A stretch of DNA of 25,770 nucleotides, from the IMG/VR virus record IMGVR_UViG_3300025896_000178, positions 1 to 25,770 of that record. One strand, given 5' to 3'. The notes under the pieces were generated by a model. It was not told where the DNA came from, searched no databases, and saw only the letters and a list, made by a program, of their open reading frames with translations. The first letter of the stretch is position 1; each line of letters starts with the position of its first letter. Source of the stretch: a virus. Both the position numbers and the translations under genes were made by a program. Shown here one piece after another: positions 15,617 through 22,066 of the stretch.

Positions 15617-15713
15617 TAAAAAAACCTCAAGAGAAAAGGCATCCACTCCAAATCTCTCAAGGCTCTTGTTGGTTATAAAACCAATATGCTTTTTTATAGG
15701 TGGATGTTCTACC
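15617..15713 (-). ncRNA. Candidate pseudoknot RNA upstream of the methyltransferase
   Basis: On the - strand, arm 1 CATCCAC (15706-15700) pairs with GTGGATG (15646-15640). Arm 2 CCTTGAGAGA (15662-15653) pairs, with two G-U wobbles, with TCTCTTGAGG (15634-15625). The stems interlock. A separate hairpin TTGGTT/AACCAA (15684-15669) sits between the two 5' arms. A U-run follows directly (15624-15617). The promoter-like TACTTTTG ends 10 bases before arm 1, as in the copy at 10142-10234. The fold is conserved without sequence conservation, which argues for function. Confidence 0.55.
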
Positions 15714-15716
15714 TGA

Positions 15717-15724
15717 CAAAAGTA
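15717..15724 (-). promoter_or_regulatory. Promoter -7 element TACTTTTG for the RNA / methyltransferase unit
   Basis: It matches TAnnTTTG on the - strand. Since the upstream SSB-like gene ends at a terminator (16025-16059), a promoter is needed here to transcribe the methyltransferase and the genes that follow. The -33 element is not clear. Confidence 0.5.
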
Positions 15725-15777
15725 ATACTTTTATTTTAATATACTACTATAATATATAATAAATAAATAAAAAATAA

Positions 15778-15920
15778 TTCTTGTAAGAATTTGGAGTGCC
15801 TAAAGTGCTTAAATAATTTTATTTTTTCAACTTTTTTTTCATTTTATGCTTTTGTGTTTTGGGGGTGTCTAAAAATCAACAACATTTAGGCACTTTAGGC
15901 ACTCTAAATTCCTACAAGAA
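15778..15920. repeat. 37-bp inverted repeat with 69-base spacer
   Basis: Arms 15778-15814 and 15884-15920 are complementary at 34 of 37 positions, and the three differences are transitions that keep G-T pairing possible. Each arm contains a direct repeat, AGTGCCTAA/AGTGCTTAA-like. The spacer is pyrimidine-rich with a GGGGG run. It lies in the gene-free stretch 15725-16092 between the methyltransferase promoter and the SSB-like gene. It may be a lagging-strand or single-strand origin, a protein-binding site or a transcribed hairpin. Confidence 0.85.
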
Positions 15921-15940
15921 AAATGTTAAAAGACTAAAAT

Positions 15941-16019
15941 ATGTATAATCCTACAAGTTCGCATGTATAATCGGATTTATAATAGCTACTACAAATACAT
16001 ATGGATATAAATATCCATA
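15941..16019. repeat. Short direct repeat and palindrome
   Basis: ATGTATAATC occurs at 15941-15950 and 15963-15972, with TCCTACAAG repeated between here and the right arm of the large inverted repeat. TATGGATAT-AA-ATATCCATA (16000-16019) is a perfect inverted repeat. These could be binding sites belonging to the same structure as the 37-bp arms. Confidence 0.6.
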
Positions 16020-16024
16020 AATAG

Positions 16025-16059
16025 AAAAAACCCCTAACTAAATTAATAGAAAGGGGTTT
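16025..16059 (-). terminator. Intrinsic terminator after the SSB-like gene
   Basis: On the - strand AAACCCCT pairs with AGGGGTTT, followed by TTTT, starting 33 bases after the stop of the SSB-like gene. It should insulate that gene from the methyltransferase unit. Confidence 0.85.
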
Positions 16060-16092
16060 GTCCAACAAAAAAGAAATGATATACAAAACAAT

Positions 16093-16767
16093 CTAATAAG
16101 CCAACTCTTCTTCAGGCTCTATTTCTTCTTCGGCTTCAGCAACAACTACATCAGGTTTAACTAAATAAGCGTTTAAATAAGCCTCTAATTCATTATAAGC
16201 CACATCTGCTAAACTTCCTTCTTCATCAGTTAATACTTCTCCTAACACAGCGTTTGGAGTTGAATAAGTAACTGAACCTTTTTTACCTGCAATAGCTTTG
16301 TCAATAACTGACCATTGATTAGCTAATTTATTTCTATTAGCCTTAGTAAATTCTCCCCAAGCTTGAACAGCACTACCTTTCAATTGGATATTAGCTAAAT
16401 CTCCATTCTCTAACATAATATAAACAGACTTGATATAATGACCTCCTGCCATTTTTACAACATCTTTAATAGCTGAATATAATCCTTTTGCAATTGGATT
16501 ACCTTTGAATGGCTTAACATTCAATTCCTGAGTAGATAAGAACTTAACTTCATTAGAATAAATTCCACTTGCGTTTGAATCGCTCCAACCTTTAATCGTA
16601 CTTAACTCTTCTAATACTACAAACTTCAATGGAAGTTGTACATTTACATTTACTGCTTTTTCCTTATCGTAATAAGAAAAACATTTATCTTTTGATTTCC
16701 ATTCAAGAAATCTTGTACTTGGATTTTTTAATCCGCTTGCGAAAACCTTAGTTCTATTTGAACTCAT
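16093..16767 (-). CDS. Probable single-stranded DNA-binding protein with acidic tail
   Basis: This 224-residue protein has a central beta-rich region and ends in an acidic tail, EAEEEIEPEEELAY, with a terminal aromatic residue. This resembles T7 gp2.5-type and other phage SSBs, which use the tail to contact replication proteins. NPSTRFLEWKSKDKCFSYYD near the N-terminus recurs in proteins of Bacteroidota phages. It is flanked by its own promoter region and a strong terminator, as expected for an abundant protein. The OB-fold assignment is inferred; I cannot name DNA-contacting residues. Confidence 0.6.
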   Translation of the reverse strand: MSSNRTKVFASGLKNPSTRFLEWKSKDKCFSYYDKEKAVNVNVQLPLKFVVLEELSTIKGWSDSNASGIYSNEVKFLSTQELNVKPFKGNPIAKGLYSAIKDVVKMAGGHYIKSVYIMLENGDLANIQLKGSAVQAWGEFTKANRNKLANQWSVIDKAIAGKKGSVTYSTPNAVLGEVLTDEEGSLADVAYNELEAYLNAYLVKPDVVVAEAEEEIEPEEELAY

Positions 16768-16833
16768 AATATTGTAATTTAATTGGACTTGAAATTAAGA
16801 TGCTCAAGACGTACATCGATTATTAATATTTGG

Positions 16834-16841
16834 TAAATGTA
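16834..16841 (-). promoter_or_regulatory. Possible promoter element TACATTTA before the SSB-like gene
   Basis: It differs from TAnnTTTG at one position. Its context (GTATTACATTTA) resembles that of the methyltransferase promoter (GTATTACTTTTG). The leader downstream has a short GATG/CATC and CTTGA/TCAAG interlocking pairing (16788-16817) but no U-run. Confidence 0.35.
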
Positions 16842-16856
16842 ATACTTATTTATTTA

Positions 16857-16982
16857 TTATGCAAATTTAAGTGCAATTATTTTACGATAAACATTTACGA
16901 CTGATTCCTTGTTAACTCCTCTTTTGTAGTAGAAATCCATAATTCTATTTATTCTTTGTTTCGGACTTAATTGTTTTTTCAT
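16857..16982 (-). CDS. 41-residue basic hypothetical protein
   Basis: The short frame starts MKKQLSPKQRINRIMDFYYK and is basic and helical. It overlaps the upstream gene by 38 bases, more than usual here, so it is less certain. It could be a small DNA-binding protein. No family was recognised. Confidence 0.45.
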   Translation of the reverse strand: MKKQLSPKQRINRIMDFYYKRGVNKESVVNVYRKIIALKFA

Positions 16983-17280
16983 ATACGTATATAAATTTTT
17001 GCTTTCCTTTTATTATTCCATTGCAAGAATTATAGATAGAAAAGATGCTTACATTACAGAATTTTGCAGCTGACTTAACTGAAACATATTTTTTACCAGT
17101 AATTGTATTTTTTATCTTTCTATCAATATCAAAATATTCACTTCTCTTTTTCTTGTTAGTTCTGATTCTTTCCAACTCATCAAAATCCTTCTCTGTCCAC
17201 TTAGGTCTTGGCAAATCCCAAAGTTTTGAAGTTTTATTTCCTGCTTCAAATAGAATCTTGCTTATTTCTGAATTTCTCAT
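16945..17280 (-). CDS. Protein with C-terminal NUMOD1-like DNA-binding motif
   Basis: The first 60 or so residues (starting MRNSEISKILFEAGNKTSKLWDL) are not recognised. Residues about 62-100, TGKKYVSVKSAAKFCNVS followed by IYNSCNGIIKGKQKF, match the helix-turn-helix pattern of NUMOD1-type modules found beside homing endonucleases. No nuclease domain is present. It may be a remnant of a homing protein or a small regulator. The start overlaps the upstream stop by 4 bases. Confidence 0.65.
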   Translation of the reverse strand: MRNSEISKILFEAGNKTSKLWDLPRPKWTEKDFDELERIRTNKKKRSEYFDIDRKIKNTITGKKYVSVKSAAKFCNVSIFSIYNSCNGIIKGKQKFIYVYEKTIKSETKNK

Positions 17281-17522
17281 ACTGATTTTACGTATTTCCC
17301 GTTAGAATCCAATAGAAGTCTTACATCAAACTTAACATCATAATCCGAAACAACCTTATTAAGAATTATATTAACATCAGTATATCCTTGGAGATACATC
17401 ATTAATTGATTCTTTGTTAATTCTGGTTTATGTTTATTGAAATCAAACTTATCTCTATAATAAATATAAATTAATTCAATAGGACTTGATTCTTTAAATT
17501 TGATGTATTCTTCTCTTGTCAT
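17277..17522 (-). CDS. 81-residue hypothetical protein, possibly leaderless
   Basis: It starts MTREEYIKFKESSPIELIYI and has mixed helices and strands. A TACCTTTG element ends 4 bases before the ATG, so transcription may begin at or beside the start codon. No family was recognised. Confidence 0.65.
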   Translation of the reverse strand: MTREEYIKFKESSPIELIYIYYRDKFDFNKHKPELTKNQLMMYLQGYTDVNIILNKVVSDYDVKFDVRLLLDSNGKYVKSV

Positions 17523-17526
17523 CTTA

Positions 17527-17534
17527 CAAAGGTA
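17527..17534 (-). promoter_or_regulatory. Promoter-like TACCTTTG 4 bases before an ATG
   Basis: It matches TAnnTTTG on the - strand and sits directly after the stop of the upstream gene (17535). The spacing to the ATG is the same as at 11772-11779. Confidence 0.4.
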
Positions 17535-17762
17535 CTATAATTTAACAGTTATTTTACCAGTAGTGCAACTAAGCTTATGGATACCATTAAATTGACCGCA
17601 ATATCTACACTTCATTTCCCAAAGCTCATCACAATTTCCTTCTGCATCCATTGGAACTTTAGCAAACCAAGACTGTCTATGTGAACTTGTTATTGCACTA
17701 TATCTGTAACAAAACTCTTTTTGTTTACAGCCTACACCTGTGCATTTACTTATATCTGCCAT
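17535..17762 (-). CDS. Cysteine-rich 75-residue phage protein
   Basis: It starts MADISKCTGVGCKQKEFCYRY, giving C7, C12 and C18, and has a second cluster near the end (C44, CRYCGQ, C66). This arrangement suggests one or two zinc sites. The opening pattern recurs in small proteins of Bacteroidota phages, with no function known to me. There is 1 base between it and the upstream gene. Confidence 0.7.
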   Translation of the reverse strand: MADISKCTGVGCKQKEFCYRYSAITSSHRQSWFAKVPMDAEGNCDELWEMKCRYCGQFNGIHKLSCTTGKITVKL

Positions 17763-17763
17763 T

Positions 17764-17865
17764 TTAATCTAATTTATTTGCTATCCATTCAAAAATAGCT
17801 ATTAATAAATATCCAACTCCAATTCCTTCTAACGCTCCTTTTAATACTAATTTAAGAATTTCCAT
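17764..17865 (-). CDS. 33-residue single-pass membrane protein
   Basis: The frame starts MEILKLVLKGALEGIGVGYL and is one hydrophobic or amphipathic helix followed by WIANKLD. It fits with 1-base gaps on both sides, which is the main support. The function is unknown; an envelope role is possible. Confidence 0.55.
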   Translation of the reverse strand: MEILKLVLKGALEGIGVGYLLIAIFEWIANKLD

Positions 17866-17866
17866 T

Positions 17867-18274
17867 TTATAAGTTTTTTAATTGGTTTTGCAAATCTAAA
17901 ATTTTACTTTCTAATTCTTGCTTTTTTATTAGATTAGCGGGTTTAATTCTTAGTTCAATATTTGGATTCACCAAATCTTTCCATTCATCAGAATCTTTAT
18001 TTAAATACTGTAATTCACTTCCTTTAAATATCCTTTCAGTTTCGATTCCACAAGCATTTAAGAATATTTCTTCATTCCAAGTTTCATGTATATTTTCAGT
18101 CCAAATTGATACATAATATTTATCTAAATTTGTTATAATACCTATTTTGTATCCATTTGTTAAATAATTTGATTCATTAAAATCAGTTATACTTGTAATT
18201 TCAATTCTTACTAATTTATCCTTAACCGTATCAAATTGTTCTTGAGTGCATTTCATTGCTATTGCTTTTTTCAT
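17867..18274 (-). CDS. 135-residue hypothetical protein, paralogue of the gene at 7770-8156
   Basis: The C-terminal 55 or so residues (ELQYLNKDSDEWKDL, IELRIKP, then a coiled-coil-like LESKILDLQNQLKNL) align with the end of the protein encoded at 7770-8156. The N-terminal half has strands typical of a small alpha/beta fold. It overlaps the YqaJ nuclease stop by 1 base. The function is unknown. Confidence 0.65.
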   Translation of the reverse strand: MKKAIAMKCTQEQFDTVKDKLVRIEITSITDFNESNYLTNGYKIGIITNLDKYYVSIWTENIHETWNEEIFLNACGIETERIFKGSELQYLNKDSDEWKDLVNPNIELRIKPANLIKKQELESKILDLQNQLKNL

Positions 18275-18966
18275 TATTTCTTTAGATTTTTAGTTATTTT
18301 TTCAATATATGCTTCTTTTATACTTATTGCTTCTTTAAGTCTTTCCTTAATTAAGTCAATCATAACTTCATCACGTTCAACAACTATAAGATGATAAAAT
18401 TCTTCTCCCATAATAATACAGTAATTAAAGAAATATGCTCTTACTGAATTACTACACATCATCTGCATCTGCATCTGAGCTATATATTCCTTATCAATAT
18501 TTTCATCAGCCACAATCTTAAAGAACTTAGTTGCTCTTGGACACTTAATCTCAAGAATTGCATCTTTTCCAACTACTCCATCAGGAGAAGCTCCAGCGTG
18601 TTGTCCATAAGGAAACATAAACGATTCAGTAGCTTCAGGATAAAGCTCTTTAAATTTTGCAAAAGCCAATGGTTCTAAGTCAATTCCCCTTTGCATGTCA
18701 GCTCCTTTATAACTATCCTCAACCTGACCGTACATTTGCTCAATTGCCTTCTCAATTGCATAGGTTTCTCCCGTTTGACCTAATCCTTTAATTCCTAATA
18801 ACTTGTGGATAGAACTAGCGGTAAATTTTCCCCATCGGTCTTTAAACCATTCTTCACTTCTTTGGGTTGCCTCGTTGGGTTGCCTCGTTGGGTTGCCTCG
18901 TTGGGTTGCCTCGTTGGGGTAAAATTCTTCTAAATGCTCTAATGCTTTTTGTCTATTACTAATCAT
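18274..18966 (-). CDS. YqaJ-type viral recombinase exonuclease
   Basis: This is a lambda-exonuclease-like PD-(D/E)xK fold. It has RSEEWFKDRWGKFTASSIHK (36-55), then LEP with E98, GASPDG with D129, LEIK with E139 and K141, and AQMQMQM with Q164. These are the family's metal-binding and catalytic residues. It should resect double-stranded ends to give 3' tails for annealing; the partner annealing protein is not obvious here. Residues about 18-36 (starting NEATQRGNPTRQP) are translated from four copies of a 13-bp DNA repeat found elsewhere outside genes. The nuclease domain starts immediately after, so the insertion is in frame and probably tolerated. Confidence 0.88.
   Translation of the reverse strand: MISNRQKALEHLEEFYPNEATQRGNPTRQPNEATQRSEEWFKDRWGKFTASSIHKLLGIKGLGQTGETYAIEKAIEQMYGQVEDSYKGADMQRGIDLEPLAFAKFKELYPEATESFMFPYGQHAGASPDGVVGKDAILEIKCPRATKFFKIVADENIDKEYIAQMQMQMMCSNSVRAYFFNYCIIMGEEFYHLIVVERDEVMIDLIKERLKEAISIKEAYIEKITKNLKK
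18863..18917. repeat. Four tandem 13-bp repeats inside the YqaJ gene
   Basis: GTTGCCTCG cores start at 18866, 18879, 18892 and 18905, exactly 13 bases apart, separated by TTGG. Because 13 is not a multiple of 3, successive copies are read in different frames and give a 13-residue period (starting RGNPTRQPNEATQ) in the protein. Confidence 0.95.
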
Positions 18967-19690
18967 TTGCTAAATTTTTTAAACGTTTACTTATTAATTT
19001 ATACGCTTCTTCAAATTCTTCTTTAAATAAATAAGCTGAATTTTTATAGTATTTAGCTCCTTCTATTGCTTGATTCTCAATCGATACTATTTCTGCCCAT
19101 TTACCTTTGGAATATACGTAAACACCTCCAATACATAGAACATCATTTCCTTTTAAATAGTAATTATCTGCATCTGAAATCTGTTCTGATTTAAGTGCAA
19201 AATCAATATTTGTATTATCAATATAAACTCCTTTAACAAACCCTCTTTCTTTAGCTTCTTCCATTAAAGATTTTTCGGTTGGATGCTCTATAATTTTTGC
19301 CCATTTACCTTCTTTATACATCAATAAACCATTAAAATACATATCATTTGTTGATGGATAATATTGCATATAAGCACTTTCCATATTTAATGATTTTTCA
19401 GTGTTATAAGAACTTAAATCCTTAACAAAATCTCCAGTTTTATATCTTCTTCTAGCTTCTTTTTCAAGCATATCTTTAACTTCTTTATCTGAGGCTGATA
19501 CCCAATAATTAGAAATTATGCTCCAATAATTACCCCATATAACATCATTACTTCCATATCCTTTCTCATTATCCTTATATACTATAAAGTTATTATAAAA
19601 TTTATGTTTGTACCATTGACCAACTTGTAAATCAAAAAACTTTGGGTCTAATGCTAAAATTCTTGCTTTTTCTTCTTGTGTAATTTTCAT
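18959..19690 (-). CDS. 243-residue hypothetical protein with repeated GKWA motifs
   Basis: Two segments are similar: MYKEGKWAKII and VYSKGKWAEIV, each preceded by strands with N, Y and G. Motifs such as KEVKDMLEKEARRRYKTGD recur in phage proteins of unknown function. It is probably a duplicated small beta domain joined by helices. It overlaps the YqaJ gene and the gene upstream by a few bases. No catalytic residues were seen. Confidence 0.65.
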   Translation of the reverse strand: MKITQEEKARILALDPKFFDLQVGQWYKHKFYNNFIVYKDNEKGYGSNDVIWGNYWSIISNYWVSASDKEVKDMLEKEARRRYKTGDFVKDLSSYNTEKSLNMESAYMQYYPSTNDMYFNGLLMYKEGKWAKIIEHPTEKSLMEEAKERGFVKGVYIDNTNIDFALKSEQISDADNYYLKGNDVLCIGGVYVYSKGKWAEIVSIENQAIEGAKYYKNSAYLFKEEFEEAYKLISKRLKNLAND

Positions 19691-19890
19691 TTTAATAATT
19701 GTTTAATTTCTAATAATTTTTTTGACACGTAGTCATTTTCTGTTGTTGAGAAATAATCAATTAGATGCTCAACTCTTTCATCTATTTCATCTAATAAGTC
19801 AAATGTATCTCTGACTTGAACCTCTTCTGATTCTACCTCTATTTCATTAATAGGGTTATTAGGATTGTAATCATCATAGGTATCTAACAT
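19687..19890 (-). CDS. 67-residue acidic hypothetical protein
   Basis: It starts MLDTYDDYNPNNPINEIEVE, is strongly acidic, and ends in a helix with KKLLEIKQLLK. It overlaps neighbours at both ends (ATGTTAG at its start). A DNA mimic or adaptor is possible from the charge alone, but nothing specific supports it. Confidence 0.6.
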   Translation of the reverse strand: MLDTYDDYNPNNPINEIEVESEEVQVRDTFDLLDEIDERVEHLIDYFSTTENDYVSKKLLEIKQLLK

Positions 19891-19985
19891 TTTGCTTTCT
19901 GTTTTTGTTGTTCTTCGTACTTTCTTTTTGCTTCTATAGCTTCAGATTTGTGTTCTGCTGGTGTTTTGTGAATCCAGTTTTTCAT
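19884..19985 (-). CDS. 33-residue basic helical protein, first gene of its transcript
   Basis: It starts MKNWIHKTPAEHKSEAIEAK and is a charged helix ending QKQKAKC. It lies 27 bases after the best-matching leftward promoter of the window and overlaps the next gene by 7 bases. No family was recognised. Confidence 0.6.
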   Translation of the reverse strand: MKNWIHKTPAEHKSEAIEAKRKYEEQQKQKAKC

Positions 19986-20012
19986 TTTTATTATTGTTTT
20001 AAATATTGAGTA

Positions 20013-20042
20013 CAAATATATAACCTTTATTTGAATAAACAA
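20013..20042 (-). promoter_or_regulatory. Good Bacteroidota-type promoter, TTG-N19-TATATTTG
   Basis: On the - strand TTG (20042-20040) is followed after 19 bases by TATATTTG (20020-20013). Both elements and the spacing match the known flavobacterial consensus. It faces the 33-residue gene, the YqaJ operon and beyond. Confidence 0.7.
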
Positions 20043-20047
20043 TACTT

Positions 20048-20257
20048 TTATTGAAATTCTTTTCCGTGTTCGCTAATTATTTCCATCGTAACGTTTATTT
20101 CTTTCTGCTTCTTAAACTGGGAACAGAATTGTTCAATATCCTTGAAGTAAGTCCCTGAACTTGTACATTTTGTAACAGAAACCAATAATGCTGAAAACTT
20201 AACAAACATTATAGTTTGCTTTGGAATAGTTCCAATAACTTTTATATTAATTTTCAT
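20048..20257 (-). CDS. 69-residue hypothetical protein
   Basis: The ATG at 20257 (MKINIKVIGTIPKQ) is preferred. Starting at 20302 would create a long overlap with the upstream gene. The predicted strands and the ending VTMEIISEHGKEFQ suggest a small alpha/beta protein. It is the last gene before the promoter at 20013-20042. No family was recognised. Confidence 0.55.
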   Translation of the reverse strand: MKINIKVIGTIPKQTIMFVKFSALLVSVTKCTSSGTYFKDIEQFCSQFKKQKEINVTMEIISEHGKEFQ

Positions 20258-20561
20258 TGATAATATATTTAAAATCATTGTATAATTTAGGATATTGTCC
20301 ATTCATCATACCATAGAACTTACATCTCTTGATATTATTATCTTCATAGCAAGCCTTACCATTGAAATAAATCTTACCATCACTAATTCGCATTACCTTT
20401 TTATCTTGGCTTTTACCATAGGCTTTTTTAACTTCGTATCCTTTGTTTACACTGTCCAATTCAACCCAATCAAATAAGGTAAACTTACTTACCATTTTAT
20501 TCCATAGATAATGGCTATTATCTTTTCTAAGAATATCTGCAACCTCTAATACTTTCATCAT
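20247..20561 (-). CDS. 104-residue hypothetical protein
   Basis: It starts MMKVLEVADILRKDNSHYLW and contains DGKIYFNGKACYEDNN, with mixed helices and strands. It overlaps the upstream gene by 4 bases. No catalytic motif or family was recognised. Confidence 0.6.
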   Translation of the reverse strand: MMKVLEVADILRKDNSHYLWNKMVSKFTLFDWVELDSVNKGYEVKKAYGKSQDKKVMRISDGKIYFNGKACYEDNNIKRCKFYGMMNGQYPKLYNDFKYIINEN

Positions 20562-20791
20562 AATTTCTCTATTTCTTGTTTAACTTCTTGCCAATATTCA
20601 ATATTACCATTATGTTTTATATCCCATTTAAACTCTTTAATCATTAAGTTTAATATCTCATCAACTGCTATTAATGCGCATATTTTAGCAGATTCAATAT
20701 CTTCAGTCCAATCATAATCAGCATACAATCTCATTGTATGTTCTTCATATTTATTTACTAACTCTATTGCTTTTTCTTTAGGTGTAATCAT
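20558..20791 (-). CDS. 77-residue TPKEKA-family small protein
   Basis: It starts MITPKEKAIELVNKYEEHTM and contains ALIAVDEIL and YWQEVKQEIEKL, matching the smaller protein at 10746-10922. The DNA coding ALIAVDEIL is also nearly identical between the two. It is probably a helical protein of unknown function. It overlaps both neighbours by 4 bases. Confidence 0.75.
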   Translation of the reverse strand: MITPKEKAIELVNKYEEHTMRLYADYDWTEDIESAKICALIAVDEILNLMIKEFKWDIKHNGNIEYWQEVKQEIEKL

Positions 20792-21138
20792 AATCTACTT
20801 TTTACTATTATACAATCTCTCTTTATAAAATAATTAATTACTCTTGTACAGGTCGAGTACCTTATTCCTGTTATTTTTGCAACCTCAACGCAACTTCTTT
20901 TCCCTAACCTTACATAAGCCTCAATAATCTTAACTTGCTCTTTATAGTTATCTGGATTTGATAGAATAGGGTCGCTTGGATTTATATGCTTCTTATAAGA
21001 TATTTTATCGATTTCTTGTTGAGTAAAGTAATGTGTTAATATCCTCTTTTTACCTTTTATTCCTAACTTATCAAATCTATAAACTATCGTCCTCCTAGAC
21101 AATTTTAAATCTTTAGCTATTTCACTTATTGGTTTCAT
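20788..21138 (-). CDS. HTH DNA-binding protein with two predicted HTH motifs
   Basis: Residues 3-30 (ISEIAKDLKLSRRTIVYRFD) form a helix-turn-helix like those opening MerR- or LacI-type proteins. Residues about 70-112 (IIEAYVRLGKRSCVEVAKIT, then STCTRVINYF and IIVKS) look like a winged helix. Proteins with this second half are frequent among small early genes of Bacteroidota phages. It is a likely transcriptional regulator of the early cluster. Confidence 0.75.
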   Translation of the reverse strand: MKPISEIAKDLKLSRRTIVYRFDKLGIKGKKRILTHYFTQQEIDKISYKKHINPSDPILSNPDNYKEQVKIIEAYVRLGKRSCVEVAKITGIRYSTCTRVINYFIKRDCIIVKSRL

Positions 21139-21350
21139 TTGTAATTGTTGAATATTATTTCATTTTCTGATTCGTTATTTTCCATTCTTTTCAGGAGAGT
21201 TTCTTTAATAATATCATTTACATTATTTAATATAAATAAAGATTGTTCTGTCGTGTGATTTTTTAAAATAATATCAACACATCCTTTAATTTCGTCGGTT
21301 TTATCTTCCTTGAAGATATTTTCAAACCAATTTGTTATTTTGTTTTTCAT
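21135..21350 (-). CDS. 71-residue hypothetical protein
   Basis: The ATG at 21350 (MKNKITNWFENIFKEDK) lies 1 base after the upstream stop and is preferred to a TTG at 21368. The product is helical and charged with one cysteine. It overlaps the HTH gene by 4 bases. No family was recognised. Confidence 0.6.
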   Translation of the reverse strand: MKNKITNWFENIFKEDKTDEIKGCVDIILKNHTTEQSLFILNNVNDIIKETLLKRMENNESENEIIFNNYK

Positions 21351-21351
21351 T

Positions 21352-21570
21352 TTATTTAATTTCTTCAAACCATTCTTTATGCAATTCTTTTCCAGACTTT
21401 AAGACTAACCTGTTTAATTGATTTTGTCTTATTGTCATTCCTAAATCTAAGGCATCTAAAGTCATTTTAAACACTTCATTTTCACTATACATTTTTTCTT
21501 TTTTAGGTCTGCCCCCAAAGTAAGCATCTGCTAAGTCATTAAATTCTTTCATTGATAATAATTTTTTCAT
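21352..21570 (-). CDS. 72-residue hypothetical protein
   Basis: It starts MKKLLSMKEFNDLADAYFGG followed by RPKKEK, a basic patch, and then helices (NEVFKMTLDALDLGMTIRQN). It may bind nucleic acid through the basic patch, but this is only a guess. It is followed after 1 base by the next gene. Confidence 0.6.
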   Translation of the reverse strand: MKKLLSMKEFNDLADAYFGGRPKKEKMYSENEVFKMTLDALDLGMTIRQNQLNRLVLKSGKELHKEWFEEIK

Positions 21571-21578
21571 AATTCCTT

Positions 21579-21866
21579 TTATTCGTTGGGTATTTTTAAT
21601 AATACGTTATCTACTTCAATTTGTAATTCATATCGCAATTGCATCAAAGCTCTTTCTACAATTGGAATAATCTCTTCAGCTTGTATTCGTTTATAGCTTA
21701 ATGCTTTGATAAGAACTGTTTTCTTTTTGAATATTAAATACTTCAATGCTGTATCGTACATTTGCTTCCTATTTCTATTTAGCAATTCATAATTAGTATC
21801 GCAAGAACTTAATAAAATCTTATTGTTTCTAATTATTTGCTTCAAATCTATTTCTAACTCTTCCAT
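21579..21866 (-). CDS. 95-residue helical hypothetical protein
   Basis: It is an almost fully helical protein starting MEELEIDLKQIIRNNKILLS, rich in Lys, Leu and Ile, with coiled-coil potential. It overlaps the upstream gene by 13 bases. No family was recognised. Confidence 0.6.
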   Translation of the reverse strand: MEELEIDLKQIIRNNKILLSSCDTNYELLNRNRKQMYDTALKYLIFKKKTVLIKALSYKRIQAEEIIPIVERALMQLRYELQIEVDNVLLKIPNE

Positions 21867-22066
21867 ATTCTCTTTTCGTATGCTAGTTCTTCTCTTAATA
21901 AATCTATTTCGTTAATCATCTTTTTAACTGGATTAATCAATTCTCCAAGTATCCACTCTAAAGATAGGTCTAAGTTATTTATAATCCAATGCCTTGCATC
22001 TGATATGTTTGTGGCTTCAAATGTATAATGACCTCCTATTTCTGATGTTGCGTAAAATGTTTTCAT
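21854..22066 (-). CDS. 70-residue hypothetical protein with DARHW-NLDLS motif
   Basis: It starts MKTFYATSEIGGHYTFEATN, followed by SDARHWIINNLDLSLEW. This beta-beta-helix pattern is common in small phage proteins that I can only call conserved hypothetical. The C-terminus is a charged helix. It overlaps the first gene of the cluster by 4 bases. Confidence 0.65.
   Translation of the reverse strand: MKTFYATSEIGGHYTFEATNISDARHWIINNLDLSLEWILGELINPVKKMINEIDLLREELAYEKRIWKS

Noticed and set aside
10142-15724. Type III (ToxIN-like) toxin-antitoxin RNA
   Set aside because: The pseudoknot plus U-run recalls such antitoxin RNAs, but there is no tandem repeat of the unit and no ToxN-like endoribonuclease next to either copy.
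17045-17305. 86-residue + strand frame
   Set aside because: It is antisense to the NUMOD1-like gene; its hydrophobic look comes from reading A-rich codons backwards.
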